From the NCBI GenBank assembly GCA_002364755.1, contig DEZI01000014.1, positions 1-28,670 of the forward strand: a stretch of 28,670 bases of DNA, in the 5' to 3' direction. Every line of letters begins with the position of its first letter. Position 1 is the first letter of the stretch. The notes below the pieces were generated by a model. That model was not told the DNA's origin, made no database searches, and worked only from the letters and a program-made list of their open reading frames with translations. Shown here piece after piece: positions 1 through 6,690 of the stretch. The stretch comes from Stenotrophomonas maltophilia. Lineage in GTDB: Bacteria > Pseudomonadota > Gammaproteobacteria > Xanthomonadales > Xanthomonadaceae. The translations under genes were made by a program, and so were the position numbers.

Positions 1-82
1 TGGTGGGTGCCGACCGTTGGTCGGCACGGATGAATTCATTCGATATCTGACAGATGTGCCGACCAACGGTCGGCACCCACCA
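1..82. repeat. Inverted pair of SMAG/GTAG-type REP hairpins
   Basis: Positions 1-27 and 56-82 are a perfect 27-bp inverted repeat with a 28-nt spacer. Each arm is itself a hairpin (stem GTGCCGACC, loop GTT), so the unit is a dimer of REP palindromes in opposite orientation. The spacer contains the 10-bp palindrome ATGAATTCAT at 30-39. The arm sequence fits the SMAG REP family of Stenotrophomonas as I recall it. No gene overlaps it, and it may be cut by the left window edge. Possible roles such as transcript stabilisation, termination or mobilisation by a REP-type tyrosine transposase are family knowledge, not visible here. Confidence 0.85.
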
Positions 83-117
83 CCAGCAGTTGCCATCAGC
101 CGCGTGAAACTGTCGAA

Positions 118-289
118 GGCGGGCTACTGTGGGTTTGCGGGGTGTGAGCCGCATGGATGCGGCGACCAAGCCCCCATGGATGGGTTTACGGCGTCCCCGC
201 AAACCCACAGTGCCCCGCCATCCCACGGAATGCCGCTTCGGCTTTTGACGTTGCCGTTGCATTGAGCGGGTGCAGGGCGCAGCCCTGCA
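118..289 (-). repeat. Structured intergenic repeat, copy A
   Basis: Read on the minus strand from 289 to 118 the element has these parts in order. First is a hairpin (stem TGCAGGGC, 271-289). Next is an unpaired block CAACGGCAACGTCAAAAGCC near 240-259. Then comes the left arm of a long stem (195-219), a core with ACGCCGTAAACCCATCC, an inner hairpin (stem GCCGCAT, 148-163), and the right arm (118-142). The outer arms pair at 23 of 25 positions. A second copy with the same order of parts starts at 28493. It begins 14 nt after the stop codon of the zinc-finger gene and in the same sense, so it would form its 3' UTR. Together with the REP pair at 1-82 it fills the gene-free first 303 bases. Confidence 0.8.
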
Positions 290-303
290 ATAAAAAACCC
301 TCT

Positions 304-570
304 TCACCTCAGCTGGCTGTCCTTGCTGCCGCGCCGGTTGTAGCCCGCATGCGCCTGCTCATCGTCGTCCAGCGCCTGCTGGCAGGCCACGCACAACCGT
401 ACGCCGGGCACGGCCTCGCGCCGCGCCAACGGGATCGGCGCGTCGCATTCCTCGCAGTGTTCCAGACCCGGGCCCTGCCGCAGCTGGCGCCGCGCGCGGG
501 CGATCGCATCGTCGACGGTGGCGTCGATCTGGTCCTGTACCGCGCCGTCTCCCGCCCATCCGGTGGCCAT
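304..570 (-). CDS. DksA/TraR-family C4 zinc-finger protein (YbiI-like)
   Basis: This 88-residue protein carries a four-cysteine zinc finger, CEEC at residues 39-42 and CVAC at 60-63, with the helix-rich flanks of the TraR/DksA family. It is far shorter than DksA (about 150 residues) and lacks the long coiled coil that carries the DksA tip acidic residues, so it resembles the small YbiI/TraR type. The family binds the RNA polymerase secondary channel, but whether this member does is inference. The start chosen (MATGWAG, ATG at 568-570) has a good GGAGAG ribosome site just upstream. A longer reading to 843 would overlap the DUF2058 gene and encodes an Arg/Pro-rich shadow sequence, so it is rejected. 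The gene lies 106 bp downstream of the DUF2058 gene on the same strand, and repeat copy A follows its stop. Confidence 0.9.
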   Translation of the reverse strand: MATGWAGDGAVQDQIDATVDDAIARARRQLRQGPGLEHCEECDAPIPLARREAVPGVRLCVACQQALDDDEQAHAGYNRRGSKDSQLR

Positions 571-631
571 GGCTCTCCTCCGCAGGTGTGTCGCCTGATA
601 TGGGGACGATACACCCCGCAGCAAACGGCAG

Positions 632-650
632 CGCCGGGCCCGGCCCGGCG
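632..650 (-). terminator. Hairpin after the DUF2058 gene
   Basis: A perfect 8-bp stem (CGCCGGGC, loop CCG, GCCCGGCG) lies 27 nt past the stop of the DUF2058 gene and before the DksA-like gene. No T-run follows on the minus strand, so it may be a weak terminator, an RNA-stability hairpin or a single REP unit. Confidence 0.4.
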
Positions 651-676
651 ATCGCCGCAGCCGGTTCAGCCGCGCC

Positions 677-1234
677 TTACCAGACGAGGTCGTCAGGAAC
701 CTGGAACTGGGCGTAGTACGCGTCGTCCTCGGCGTTGCCGGTGGAGATCTCGGCGGTCGAGCCCGGCTGGCCGTGGTCGACGATGATTGCTTCCGGGGCG
801 CGCTCACGCACCTTCTCGGCGGCGGCACGCGGCAGCAGCGCATAACCCTCGCTCTGGGCGACGATCACCAGCACGCCCACCGACAGCGCCTTGCGCAGCT
901 TGGGGTCGATCAGCAGGGTGCGGATCGCCGCGCCGTCGCTGAAGCGGTATTCGTCATCGCCCTTGTGGGGCACGGCATGGGCGGTGATGATCTGCTTCGC
1001 CTGCGCCTTCTGTTCAGCCAGCTTGGCCTGCGCATTGCGCTCGGCGGCCAGCGCACGGTCACGCTCGACCTTCTCGGCGCGGGCGCGTTCAGCTTCGCGC
1101 TGGACCTCGGCCGAGGTCGATTCCGCCTTGCCCTGGCGGGCCTTGGCCTGCGCGCTCGCGGCGGCGCTGGCCTGCGACTTCTTGGCCAGGCCGGCCTTGA
1201 GCAATTGTTCCTGCAGCGCGTTGGGCTTTGCCAT
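677..1234 (-). CDS. DUF2058 domain-containing protein (YaiL family)
   Basis: This 185-residue protein starts MAKPNALQEQLLKAGL, the characteristic opening of the DUF2058/YaiL family (E. coli YaiL is about 180 residues). Residues 20-80 are a highly charged Ala/Lys/Glu/Arg segment likely to be a long helix or coiled coil. The C-terminal half is globular and includes HAVPHKGDDEYRFSDGAAIR, a family-typical segment. Annotations such as 'nucleoprotein/polynucleotide-associated enzyme' exist for the family, but I know of no settled biochemical function. No signal peptide or membrane segment is present, so it should be cytoplasmic. It is divergent from the YgjP-type gene with a 62-bp gap that must hold both promoters. 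Confidence 0.9.
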   Translation of the reverse strand: MAKPNALQEQLLKAGLAKKSQASAAASAQAKARQGKAESTSAEVQREAERARAEKVERDRALAAERNAQAKLAEQKAQAKQIITAHAVPHKGDDEYRFSDGAAIRTLLIDPKLRKALSVGVLVIVAQSEGYALLPRAAAEKVRERAPEAIIVDHGQPGSTAEISTGNAEDDAYYAQFQVPDDLVW

Positions 1235-1296
1235 GGTCGTTGCGTACCGCGTGTAATCTTGGATGCCCCATTCTACCGACGCCCCGCCGCCCCTGC

Positions 1297-1797
1297 ATGG
1301 CTGTCCTGAAGTACCTCACCGGCTATCCCGAACCCCTGGTCGCCCAGGTCAGCGAACTGCTGGCCCAGGGCAAGCTCGGCCCCTGGCTGCAGCAGCGCTA
1401 CCCCGACCCGCACGAGGTACGCAGCGACCGCCAGCTGTACGACTACACGCAGGACCTGAAGGACCGTTACCTGCGCAAATCGGTCCCGCTCAACAAGGTC
1501 TGCTACGACAACACGCTGGAAGTCATCAAGCATGCATTGGGCACCCACACCGCCATTTCCCGCGTGCACGGTGGCCGCCTCAAGGCCAGCCGCGAGATCC
1601 GCATCGCCACCGTGTTCCGCCAGGCGCCGGCAGCCTTCCTGCGCATGATCGTGGTACATGAACTGGCCCACCTGAAGGAGGCCGACCACAACAAGGCCTT
1701 CTACCAGCTGTGCCAGCACATGGAGCCGGAGTACCTGCAGCTGGAATTCGATACCCGCCTGTACCTGACCGAGCTGGCCAACCGCAGCCAGCGCTGA
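1297..1797 (+). CDS. YgjP-type zinc metallopeptidase (M48-like)
   Basis: This 166-residue protein has the zincin motif HELAH at residues 121-125, followed by His131 in the sequence HLKEADHNKAF. That is the arrangement of the YgjP/DUF45 family, in which the third metal ligand lies six residues after the second His. The family is annotated as metal-dependent hydrolase or M48-like peptidase; the substrate is unknown. There is no signal peptide, so it should be cytoplasmic. The ATG at 1297 begins MAVLKYLTGYPE, and all recognisable family sequence lies after it. The 23 codons available upstream read as non-coding. No clear Shine-Dalgarno site is visible. The pseudouridine synthase homologue starts 47 bp downstream on the same strand. 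Confidence 0.9.
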   Translation: MAVLKYLTGYPEPLVAQVSELLAQGKLGPWLQQRYPDPHEVRSDRQLYDYTQDLKDRYLRKSVPLNKVCYDNTLEVIKHALGTHTAISRVHGGRLKASREIRIATVFRQAPAAFLRMIVVHELAHLKEADHNKAFYQLCQHMEPEYLQLEFDTRLYLTELANRSQR

Positions 1798-1811
1798 CCG
1801 CCCGCAGCAGC

Positions 1812-1817
1812 TACACT
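1812..1817 (+). promoter_or_regulatory. Possible -10 element (TACACT) for the RsuA-like gene
   Basis: TACACT lies 27 nt before the ATG at 1845, just after the stop of the metallopeptidase gene. It matches the sigma70 -10 consensus at four of six positions. No convincing -35 box is seen. Similar TAYACT boxes occur upstream of two other genes in this window (9625 and 25594). Confidence 0.3.
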
Positions 1818-1844
1818 GCGCCCCCCCAGACCGACCTGCCCGCC

Positions 1845-2543
1845 ATGGAACCGACCCGCCTCGACAAACACCTGGCCGCCCTGCTCGGCATCCCGCGCGG
1901 CGAGGCGCGCCGCTACATCGAAGGCGGCTGGGTCACGGTCAATGGCGAGGTGGTCGAACAGCCACAGCGCCCGGTCGATGACAGCGCGGTGGTCGTGATG
2001 GCCGAACAGGCCGAAGACACCAAGGCCGAGCGGGTCACCATGCTGCTGCACAAGCCCGCCGGCGTTGCCGCCGAGGCGCTTTGCGCAATGGTGAGCAGCG
2101 CTACCCGCAGCGAGCTCGATGCCAGCGACATCCGTCCGCTGCAGCGTCATTTCCATGGGCTGCAGCTGGCGGCATCGCTGCCGGCGGCCGACAGCGGCCT
2201 GGTGGTGGTCAGCCAGGACCCGGCCACCCTCGCCCACCTGCAGCGCAACCTGGGCCGGACCGAACAGGAATACCTGGTGGAAGTGGCCGAGGGAGGGCCC
2301 GAGCGCGGGCCGTGGCTGATGGCACGGCTGCAGCACGAATCCGGTGGCGCCAAGGTCAGCTGGCAGAACGAGCAGCGCCTGCGCTTTGCCGGCAAGGGCC
2401 TGACCGCCAAGGGCCTGCGCACGGCGGTTGGCAACGCCGGGCTGCAGGTGGCTGCGGTTCGCCGCCTGCGCATCGGCCGCGTGGCGTTGGGGCCGCTGCC
2501 GCCGGCGCAGTGGCGTTACCTGGGCAGCGACGAGCGGTTCTGA
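1845..2543 (+). CDS. RsuA/RluB/E/F-family rRNA pseudouridine synthase homologue, catalytic Asp replaced
   Basis: This 232-residue protein has an N-terminal S4 RNA-binding domain (residues 4-55, starting RLDKHLAALLGI), then the family motif LLHKPAGV (67-74) and EQEYLVEV near 140. The fold family isomerises uridine to pseudouridine in rRNA. The invariant catalytic motif is G-R-L-D-x-x-S/T-x-G-L; here the aligned segment reads ASLPAADSGLVVVS. Arg is replaced by Ser111 and the catalytic Asp by Pro113, while the GL and EYLV segments keep the family spacing without gaps. The frame is intact and codon use is normal, so it is not an ordinary decayed pseudogene. It may bind RNA without catalysis. The ATG at 1845 begins MEPTRLDKHL and has no clear ribosome site. 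The phospholipase D gene follows 62 bp later. Confidence 0.85.
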   Translation: MEPTRLDKHLAALLGIPRGEARRYIEGGWVTVNGEVVEQPQRPVDDSAVVVMAEQAEDTKAERVTMLLHKPAGVAAEALCAMVSSATRSELDASDIRPLQRHFHGLQLAASLPAADSGLVVVSQDPATLAHLQRNLGRTEQEYLVEVAEGGPERGPWLMARLQHESGGAKVSWQNEQRLRFAGKGLTAKGLRTAVGNAGLQVAAVRRLRIGRVALGPLPPAQWRYLGSDERF

Positions 2544-2605
2544 GTCTGCGCGCCCCGCTTGCGCGGCGTCATTCCAGCATGACGCCCATCCTCTAGCATG
2601 CAAGG

Positions 2606-4174
2606 ATGAAAACACACCGGCCCTTGTGGCGACGCGCACTACGGTGCGCAACCATCCTCGTCGCACTACTGGTGCTGCTGGTGCTGTCCGGCCTGCTGCT
2701 GGCAGACTACCTGACGCCTCAGGCGCGCGGACCGGCCAGCCATGCCCTGCCCGTGCAGCCTTCGCAGACCGCGATCGACCAGGTGCTCGGCCCGCAGCAG
2801 CGGACACATCCAGGCAAGTCAGGCGTCGCCTTCCTCGGCGATGGCATGGACGCCTACGCGGCCCGTGCGCTGATCACCGGGCAGGCCGGGCGCAGCCTCG
2901 ACCTGCAGTACTACATCTGGCACGACGATCTGATGGGTCATCTGATGGCCAAGGCCCTGTATGACGCGGCCGAACGCGGCGTGCGGGTACGCCTGCTGCT
3001 GGATGACATGAACGGGCGCGACAAGGATGGGCTGATGCTGGCCCTTGACCGCCATCCGAACATTGAGATCCGCCTGTACAACCCGTTTAGAAACCGCAGC
3101 GGGCTGCTGCGCATGGTCGAGATGGTGCAGCGCTTCTTCAGCGTCAACCACCGCATGCACAACAAGAGCTGGATTGCCGACGGCCGGGTCGCGATCATCG
3201 GCGGACGCAATATCGGCGAAGAGTATTTCAGCGCGCGCACGGATGTGAACTTCCAGGATCTGGATCTGCTTGTGGCAGGCCCGGTCGTGACCGATGCCAG
3301 CCGGATCTTTGACGATTACTGGAACAGCGAGGCTGCGATTCCGGTAGCAGCCATGGCGTTCCAGACCGACGCGCAACTGCGCCTGCTGGTGCGCCAGATC
3401 CGGCACGAAGCGGGTCGCGATGCCGCCCGTCCCTACCTGGAGCGCGGAAAGGGCCTGCGGGAAGCGCGCCGCCCTTACCTGACAGCACTGCACTGGAGCA
3501 GCAACGTCAGCGTCATGTCCGACCCCCCGCTGAAGCACAAGCGGGATGACCGTTCGCAATGGCTGGTCAGTACCTTGGTGAAGCAGCTGCAGTCGGCGCG
3601 CACCAAAGCCCTGCTCATCTCCCCGTACTTCGTGCCCGGCAACGAGGGGCTGGACGGCTTTTCGACCATGAGCGGGCGCGGCGTGCAGGTTGGTGTGGTT
3701 ACCAATTCACTGGCCGCCAATGACGTCGCTGCTGTCCACGGCGGCTATCGCGGTTACCGCATCCCGCTGCTGAAAGCAGGCGTGCAGCTCTACGAGCTGA
3801 AGGCCCAGGGCCAGTCAGGCAACGGCGGGGTCTTTGGCAGCAGTGGCGCCAGCCTGCACACGAAGGCCTTTGTCATCGATGATCGCCGTGGTTTCGTTGG
3901 CTCGTTCAACCTGGACCCGCGCTCGGCGTACCTCAACACGGAGATGGGCGTGCTGTTCGATGACCCTGTGCTGGGCCGGAAATTAGGGGAGGAGTACCTG
4001 CGGCTGGCCGATCCCCAGCACAGCTGGTGGCTTGCACTTGGCCCCGACGACGAGCTTCGCTGGTTGGAGCGTGCACCCCCACCACGCTGGGCCGACGCCG
4101 AGCCGGAATCCACGCCGCGCCAGAGAATCCTGTCGCGGGTGATCGGCTGGCTGCCGGTGGAATCGCAGCTGTAG
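2606..4174 (+). CDS. Phospholipase D-family protein, ClsC-like
   Basis: This 522-residue protein has one N-terminal membrane segment (about residues 16-34) and two HKD phosphotransfer motifs. The first is HNKSWIAD (His185, Lys187, Asp192), followed by GGRNIGEEYF. The second is HTKAFVID (His418, Lys420, Asp425), followed by GSFNLDPRSAYLNTE. The order and spacing match the ClsC/YmdC branch of cardiolipin synthases, which make cardiolipin from phosphatidylglycerol and phosphatidylethanolamine; other bacterial PLD-family hydrolases are possible. It probably acts at the inner membrane with its catalytic part in the periplasm (inference). AAGG directly abuts the ATG, too close for a normal ribosome site, and a TAGCAT box lies 7 nt before it, so leaderless translation is possible. 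Its stop lies 3 bp from that of the convergent HDOD gene. Confidence 0.87.
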   Translation: MKTHRPLWRRALRCATILVALLVLLVLSGLLLADYLTPQARGPASHALPVQPSQTAIDQVLGPQQRTHPGKSGVAFLGDGMDAYAARALITGQAGRSLDLQYYIWHDDLMGHLMAKALYDAAERGVRVRLLLDDMNGRDKDGLMLALDRHPNIEIRLYNPFRNRSGLLRMVEMVQRFFSVNHRMHNKSWIADGRVAIIGGRNIGEEYFSARTDVNFQDLDLLVAGPVVTDASRIFDDYWNSEAAIPVAAMAFQTDAQLRLLVRQIRHEAGRDAARPYLERGKGLREARRPYLTALHWSSNVSVMSDPPLKHKRDDRSQWLVSTLVKQLQSARTKALLISPYFVPGNEGLDGFSTMSGRGVQVGVVTNSLAANDVAAVHGGYRGYRIPLLKAGVQLYELKAQGQSGNGGVFGSSGASLHTKAFVIDDRRGFVGSFNLDPRSAYLNTEMGVLFDDPVLGRKLGEEYLRLADPQHSWWLALGPDDELRWLERAPPPRWADAEPESTPRQRILSRVIGWLPVESQL

Positions 4175-4177
4175 CGC

Positions 4178-5257
4178 TCACGCGCCGCCCTCGCCGTGGG
4201 CGTCGTGCATGGTTTCATCCAGGGTTTCCACGTTGCGCCCGTGCAGCCGCCGCCAGATCCAGCGCAGGGCGTGCGGCGGCGCTGCGGGCAGCTGCTCCAG
4301 CAATGCCAGCATGCGCGCCTGCGTACCGTGACCGTGGCGACACAGCAGGCTGGCGGCCGCAGCCGCGCTGCCCAGGCGCAGGCTGTCGGCCAGCGGACCT
4401 TCGGCATCGGCGGCCAGCGCCTGATGCACCGGTTCGGGCAGGTCCCAGGCTGCCGCCACGCGCTGGGCCAGCGGCAGCGACCAGCGCTCCAGCAGGTCCA
4501 GGGCCAGCGTCGGCGCCACCGTCTCGTTGCGTGCCTGTGCTTCCTGCAGCAACTGGCGCATCACCAGCGCTGCGCCCAATCCCTGCACCAGGCCGAGCCA
4601 CTGCGCGGCGAAGGCATCGCCGAAGGTGACCGTGCGCGCATGATCCGCCGCCGCGCGCGAGGCCAGCAGCGCGTGCTCCCAGTTGATCGCGCTGAACTGC
4701 GGGAACACCTCGCACTGCACCTGCATGACCGGCTGCACCAGCACGGCACTGATGATCTGCCGCACGCCTTCGGTGCCGACCAGGGTCACCGCCCGCTGCA
4801 GGCTGTCCACCGGACGCTCGTACACCTTGTAGGCCGGGCTGTTGGCGATGCGCAGCAGGTTGCCGGTCAGCACCGGGTCCTGGCCGATGATCGCGGCCAT
4901 CACCCGTGCCGAGGCCACCTCGTCATTGACGGTCTGGATCAGCTGCGGCAGCAGCTGCGGGCGCCGCGGCAGCTGCCGGGTCGCCCAGTCACGGTCCTGC
5001 AGCGCGCGGTCCACCACGTCGGCCAGGGCGGACGGGCCGGGCGTGGCCGGCTCGCCTGCCAGATGCGGGTACAGCGCCAGTGCATGCAGGCCACGCTGCA
5101 GGTGCGCGGCGATCTCCGCCGGCGGCAGCGCCTCGCCCTGCAGGCTGGCTGCAGCGGCGGCCACGGCCTGCCGCGGTGCCGTCGCCAGGCGCACCGGGGC
5201 CGTGCCGGACAGCCGGGACACCCATCCCACCAGCGTTTGCCACCAGGCCGGCCTCAT
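4178..5257 (-). CDS. HDOD-domain protein
   Basis: This 359-residue protein contains an HDOD domain in its middle part (segments RRPQLLPQLIQTVNDE, DPVLTGNLLRIANSPAY and SLQRAVTLVGTEGVRQII). HDOD domains resemble HD hydrolases but generally lack the metal-binding residues and act in signalling and regulation in proteobacteria. The C-terminal third is helical and unassigned; the N terminus has no signal peptide. The frame extends upstream to a GTG at 5387-5389. I prefer the ATG at 5255-5257 (MRPAWWQTLVGW) because the 44 upstream codons are only about half G/C at the third position, against roughly 90 percent downstream, and look non-coding. No strong ribosome site is seen at either start. The gene is divergent from leucine dehydrogenase, with 274 bp between them. 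Confidence 0.85.
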   Translation of the reverse strand: MRPAWWQTLVGWVSRLSGTAPVRLATAPRQAVAAAAASLQGEALPPAEIAAHLQRGLHALALYPHLAGEPATPGPSALADVVDRALQDRDWATRQLPRRPQLLPQLIQTVNDEVASARVMAAIIGQDPVLTGNLLRIANSPAYKVYERPVDSLQRAVTLVGTEGVRQIISAVLVQPVMQVQCEVFPQFSAINWEHALLASRAAADHARTVTFGDAFAAQWLGLVQGLGAALVMRQLLQEAQARNETVAPTLALDLLERWSLPLAQRVAAAWDLPEPVHQALAADAEGPLADSLRLGSAAAAASLLCRHGHGTQARMLALLEQLPAAPPHALRWIWRRLHGRNVETLDETMHDAHGEGGA

Positions 5258-5381
5258 CCGGATCGGCCCTGTCGTTGCACTGCTGCTGCCACTGACTGCC
5301 CCTGCGCGTTCTTCACAACGGCCACCTGCCGTCGACGGTGCATCGGCCGCACTTTCATCTTCTTTAACCCGGACCGCTTGG

Positions 5382-5396
5382 ATCTGCACGGCAGAT
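5382..5396. promoter_or_regulatory. Perfect 6-3-6 inverted repeat in the HDOD/leucine dehydrogenase intergenic region
   Basis: ATCTGC-ACG-GCAGAT is a perfect dyad about 125 bp before the HDOD ATG and 135 bp before the leucine dehydrogenase ATG. A TAGAAT box on the plus strand follows at 5412-5417. Its position suggests an operator for one or both genes. The binding protein is unknown. Confidence 0.35.
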
Positions 5397-5443
5397 GTCG
5401 GGGGAATGGACTAGAATGACGCCGCGCGACCCGTCCTCCAGCC

Positions 5444-5512
5444 ATGACGACGTCGCTTTTTTTGTTTTGGGACCCTACCGTTCATTGGCAGTTCGCTGCA
5501 GTTAGCCGCTGA
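5444..5512 (+). CDS. Possible 22-codon leader ORF upstream of leucine dehydrogenase
   Basis: ATG at 5444 opens a 22-codon frame (MTTSLFLFWDPTVHWQFAAV then SR) that stops 19 nt before the leucine dehydrogenase start. It contains a T7-G-T4 tract, unusual in this GC-rich DNA. The tract is preceded by a weak GCGAC/GTCGC stem, which gives a terminator-like appearance. There is no good ribosome site, and only two of the codons are leucine CTT/TTG, so classical leucine attenuation is not obvious. It could be chance, a leader peptide, or part of an untranslated regulatory region. The remainder of the intergenic region shows nothing else I can name. Confidence 0.25.
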   Translation: MTTSLFLFWDPTVHWQFAAVSR

Positions 5513-5531
5513 TCGCGCCATCGGAGACGCC

Positions 5532-6629
5532 ATGCTATTCGAAACCCTCGCCACCACCGGCCACGAACAGGTTGTGTTCTGCCACAACCAGGATGCCGGC
5601 CTGAAGGCGATCATCGCCATCCATAACACCACCCTGGGCCCGGCCCTGGGCGGCGTGCGCATGCGCCCCTACGCCAGCACCGACGAGGCGCTGGCCGACG
5701 TGCTGCGGCTGAGCCGGACGATGACCTACAAGAATGCACTGGCCGGGCTCAATGTAGGCGGCGGCAAGGCGGTCATCATCGGTGACCCGAAGGTGGACAA
5801 GACCGAAGTGCTGTTCCGCGCCTTCGGCCGCTACGTCGATTCGCTGGGCGGTCGCTACATCACCGCCGAGGACGTCGGAACCGACGTCAACGACATGGAA
5901 AACATCTATCTGGAAAGCCAGTTCGTGACCGGCGTGCACCAGGTCCACGGTGGCTCCGGCGACCCGGCCCCGTTCACCGCCTATGGCGCGCTGCAGGCGC
6001 TGATGGCGTCGCTGCGCTTCAAGTTCGGCCACGAGGAAGTGGGCAAGACCAGCATCGCCGTGCAGGGCCTGGGCCATATCGGCATGGAGCTGGTCAAGCT
6101 GCTGCGCGACCGCGGCGCCAAGCTGTACGTGACCGACCTGGACAGCAGCCTGGTCGATCGTGCGGTCAGCGATTTCGGTGCCGAGGCGGTCAAGCCGGAC
6201 GAGATCCACGAGGTCAACGCAGACGTGTTCGCACCGTGCGCGCTGGAAAGCGCGATCAACGCCGACACCCTGCCGCGCATCAAGGCCAAGATCATCTGCG
6301 GCACCGCCAACAACCAGCTGTCCAGCCTGGAGATCGGGGATGAACTGCATGCGCGCGGCATCCTCTACGCGCCCGACTATGCGGTCAACGCCGGTGGCGT
6401 GATGAACGTGTCGCTGGAGATCGACGGCTACAACCGCGAACGCGCGATGCGCCTGATCCGCAGCATCTACCACAACCTCACGCGCATCTTCGAGCTGTCC
6501 CAGCGCGAGAACATCGCGCCGCAGCGTGCGGCCGACCGCATCGCCGAAGCGCGCATCCTGTCCATCGGCAAGCTGAAGATGCCGCTCGGCCGCAGCACCC
6601 CGCGCCTGGGCAACCTGCGCGGCGGTTGA
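5532..6629 (+). CDS. Leucine dehydrogenase (Glu/Leu/Phe/Val dehydrogenase family)
   Basis: This 365-residue protein has the usual length for leucine dehydrogenase. It performs NAD-dependent reversible oxidative deamination of leucine, valine and isoleucine to their 2-oxo acids, the entry to branched-chain acyl-CoA formation. The catalytic lysine motif is GLNVGGGKAV with Lys79, and the dinucleotide-binding turn GLGHIG has Gly179, Gly181 and Gly184. The segment TAEDVGTDVNDM is also typical of the family. The start ATG at 5532 has GGAGA six bases upstream. The product should be cytoplasmic and oligomeric (family knowledge). In Stenotrophomonas and Xanthomonas, which are rich in iso-branched fatty acids, such an enzyme could help supply primers (inference). 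It converges with the autotransporter gene across a REP hairpin. Confidence 0.93.
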   Translation: MLFETLATTGHEQVVFCHNQDAGLKAIIAIHNTTLGPALGGVRMRPYASTDEALADVLRLSRTMTYKNALAGLNVGGGKAVIIGDPKVDKTEVLFRAFGRYVDSLGGRYITAEDVGTDVNDMENIYLESQFVTGVHQVHGGSGDPAPFTAYGALQALMASLRFKFGHEEVGKTSIAVQGLGHIGMELVKLLRDRGAKLYVTDLDSSLVDRAVSDFGAEAVKPDEIHEVNADVFAPCALESAINADTLPRIKAKIICGTANNQLSSLEIGDELHARGILYAPDYAVNAGGVMNVSLEIDGYNRERAMRLIRSIYHNLTRIFELSQRENIAPQRAADRIAEARILSIGKLKMPLGRSTPRLGNLRGG

Positions 6630-6654
6630 TCCGCCCGCGAACGGACACAGGGGA

Positions 6655-6673
6655 TGCCGGCCAGCGGCCGGCA
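6655..6673. repeat. Single REP hairpin between convergent genes
   Basis: TGCCGGCC-AGC-GGCCGGCA is a perfect 8-bp stem 25 nt after the leucine dehydrogenase stop and 17 nt before the autotransporter stop (which is on the other strand). The sequence is of the SMAG REP type. It may serve as a two-way terminator or RNA stabiliser; there is no T-run. Confidence 0.7.
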
Positions 6674-6690
6674 CTCCCTGCATTTCCCGA

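Noticed and set aside
304..843. 179-codon minus-strand reading of the zinc-finger gene
   Set aside because: The extra N-terminal part is Arg/Pro/Ser-rich shadow sequence overlapping the DUF2058 gene; the start at 570 has a proper ribosome site.
1701..2807. Minus-strand ORF of 368 codons
   Set aside because: Spans two genes and two intergenic gaps on the other strand; composition of a shadow.
5258..5389. N-terminal extension of the HDOD protein from a GTG start
   Set aside because: About half of the third codon positions are G/C there, against about 90 percent after the ATG; the segment is low-complexity with no ribosome site.
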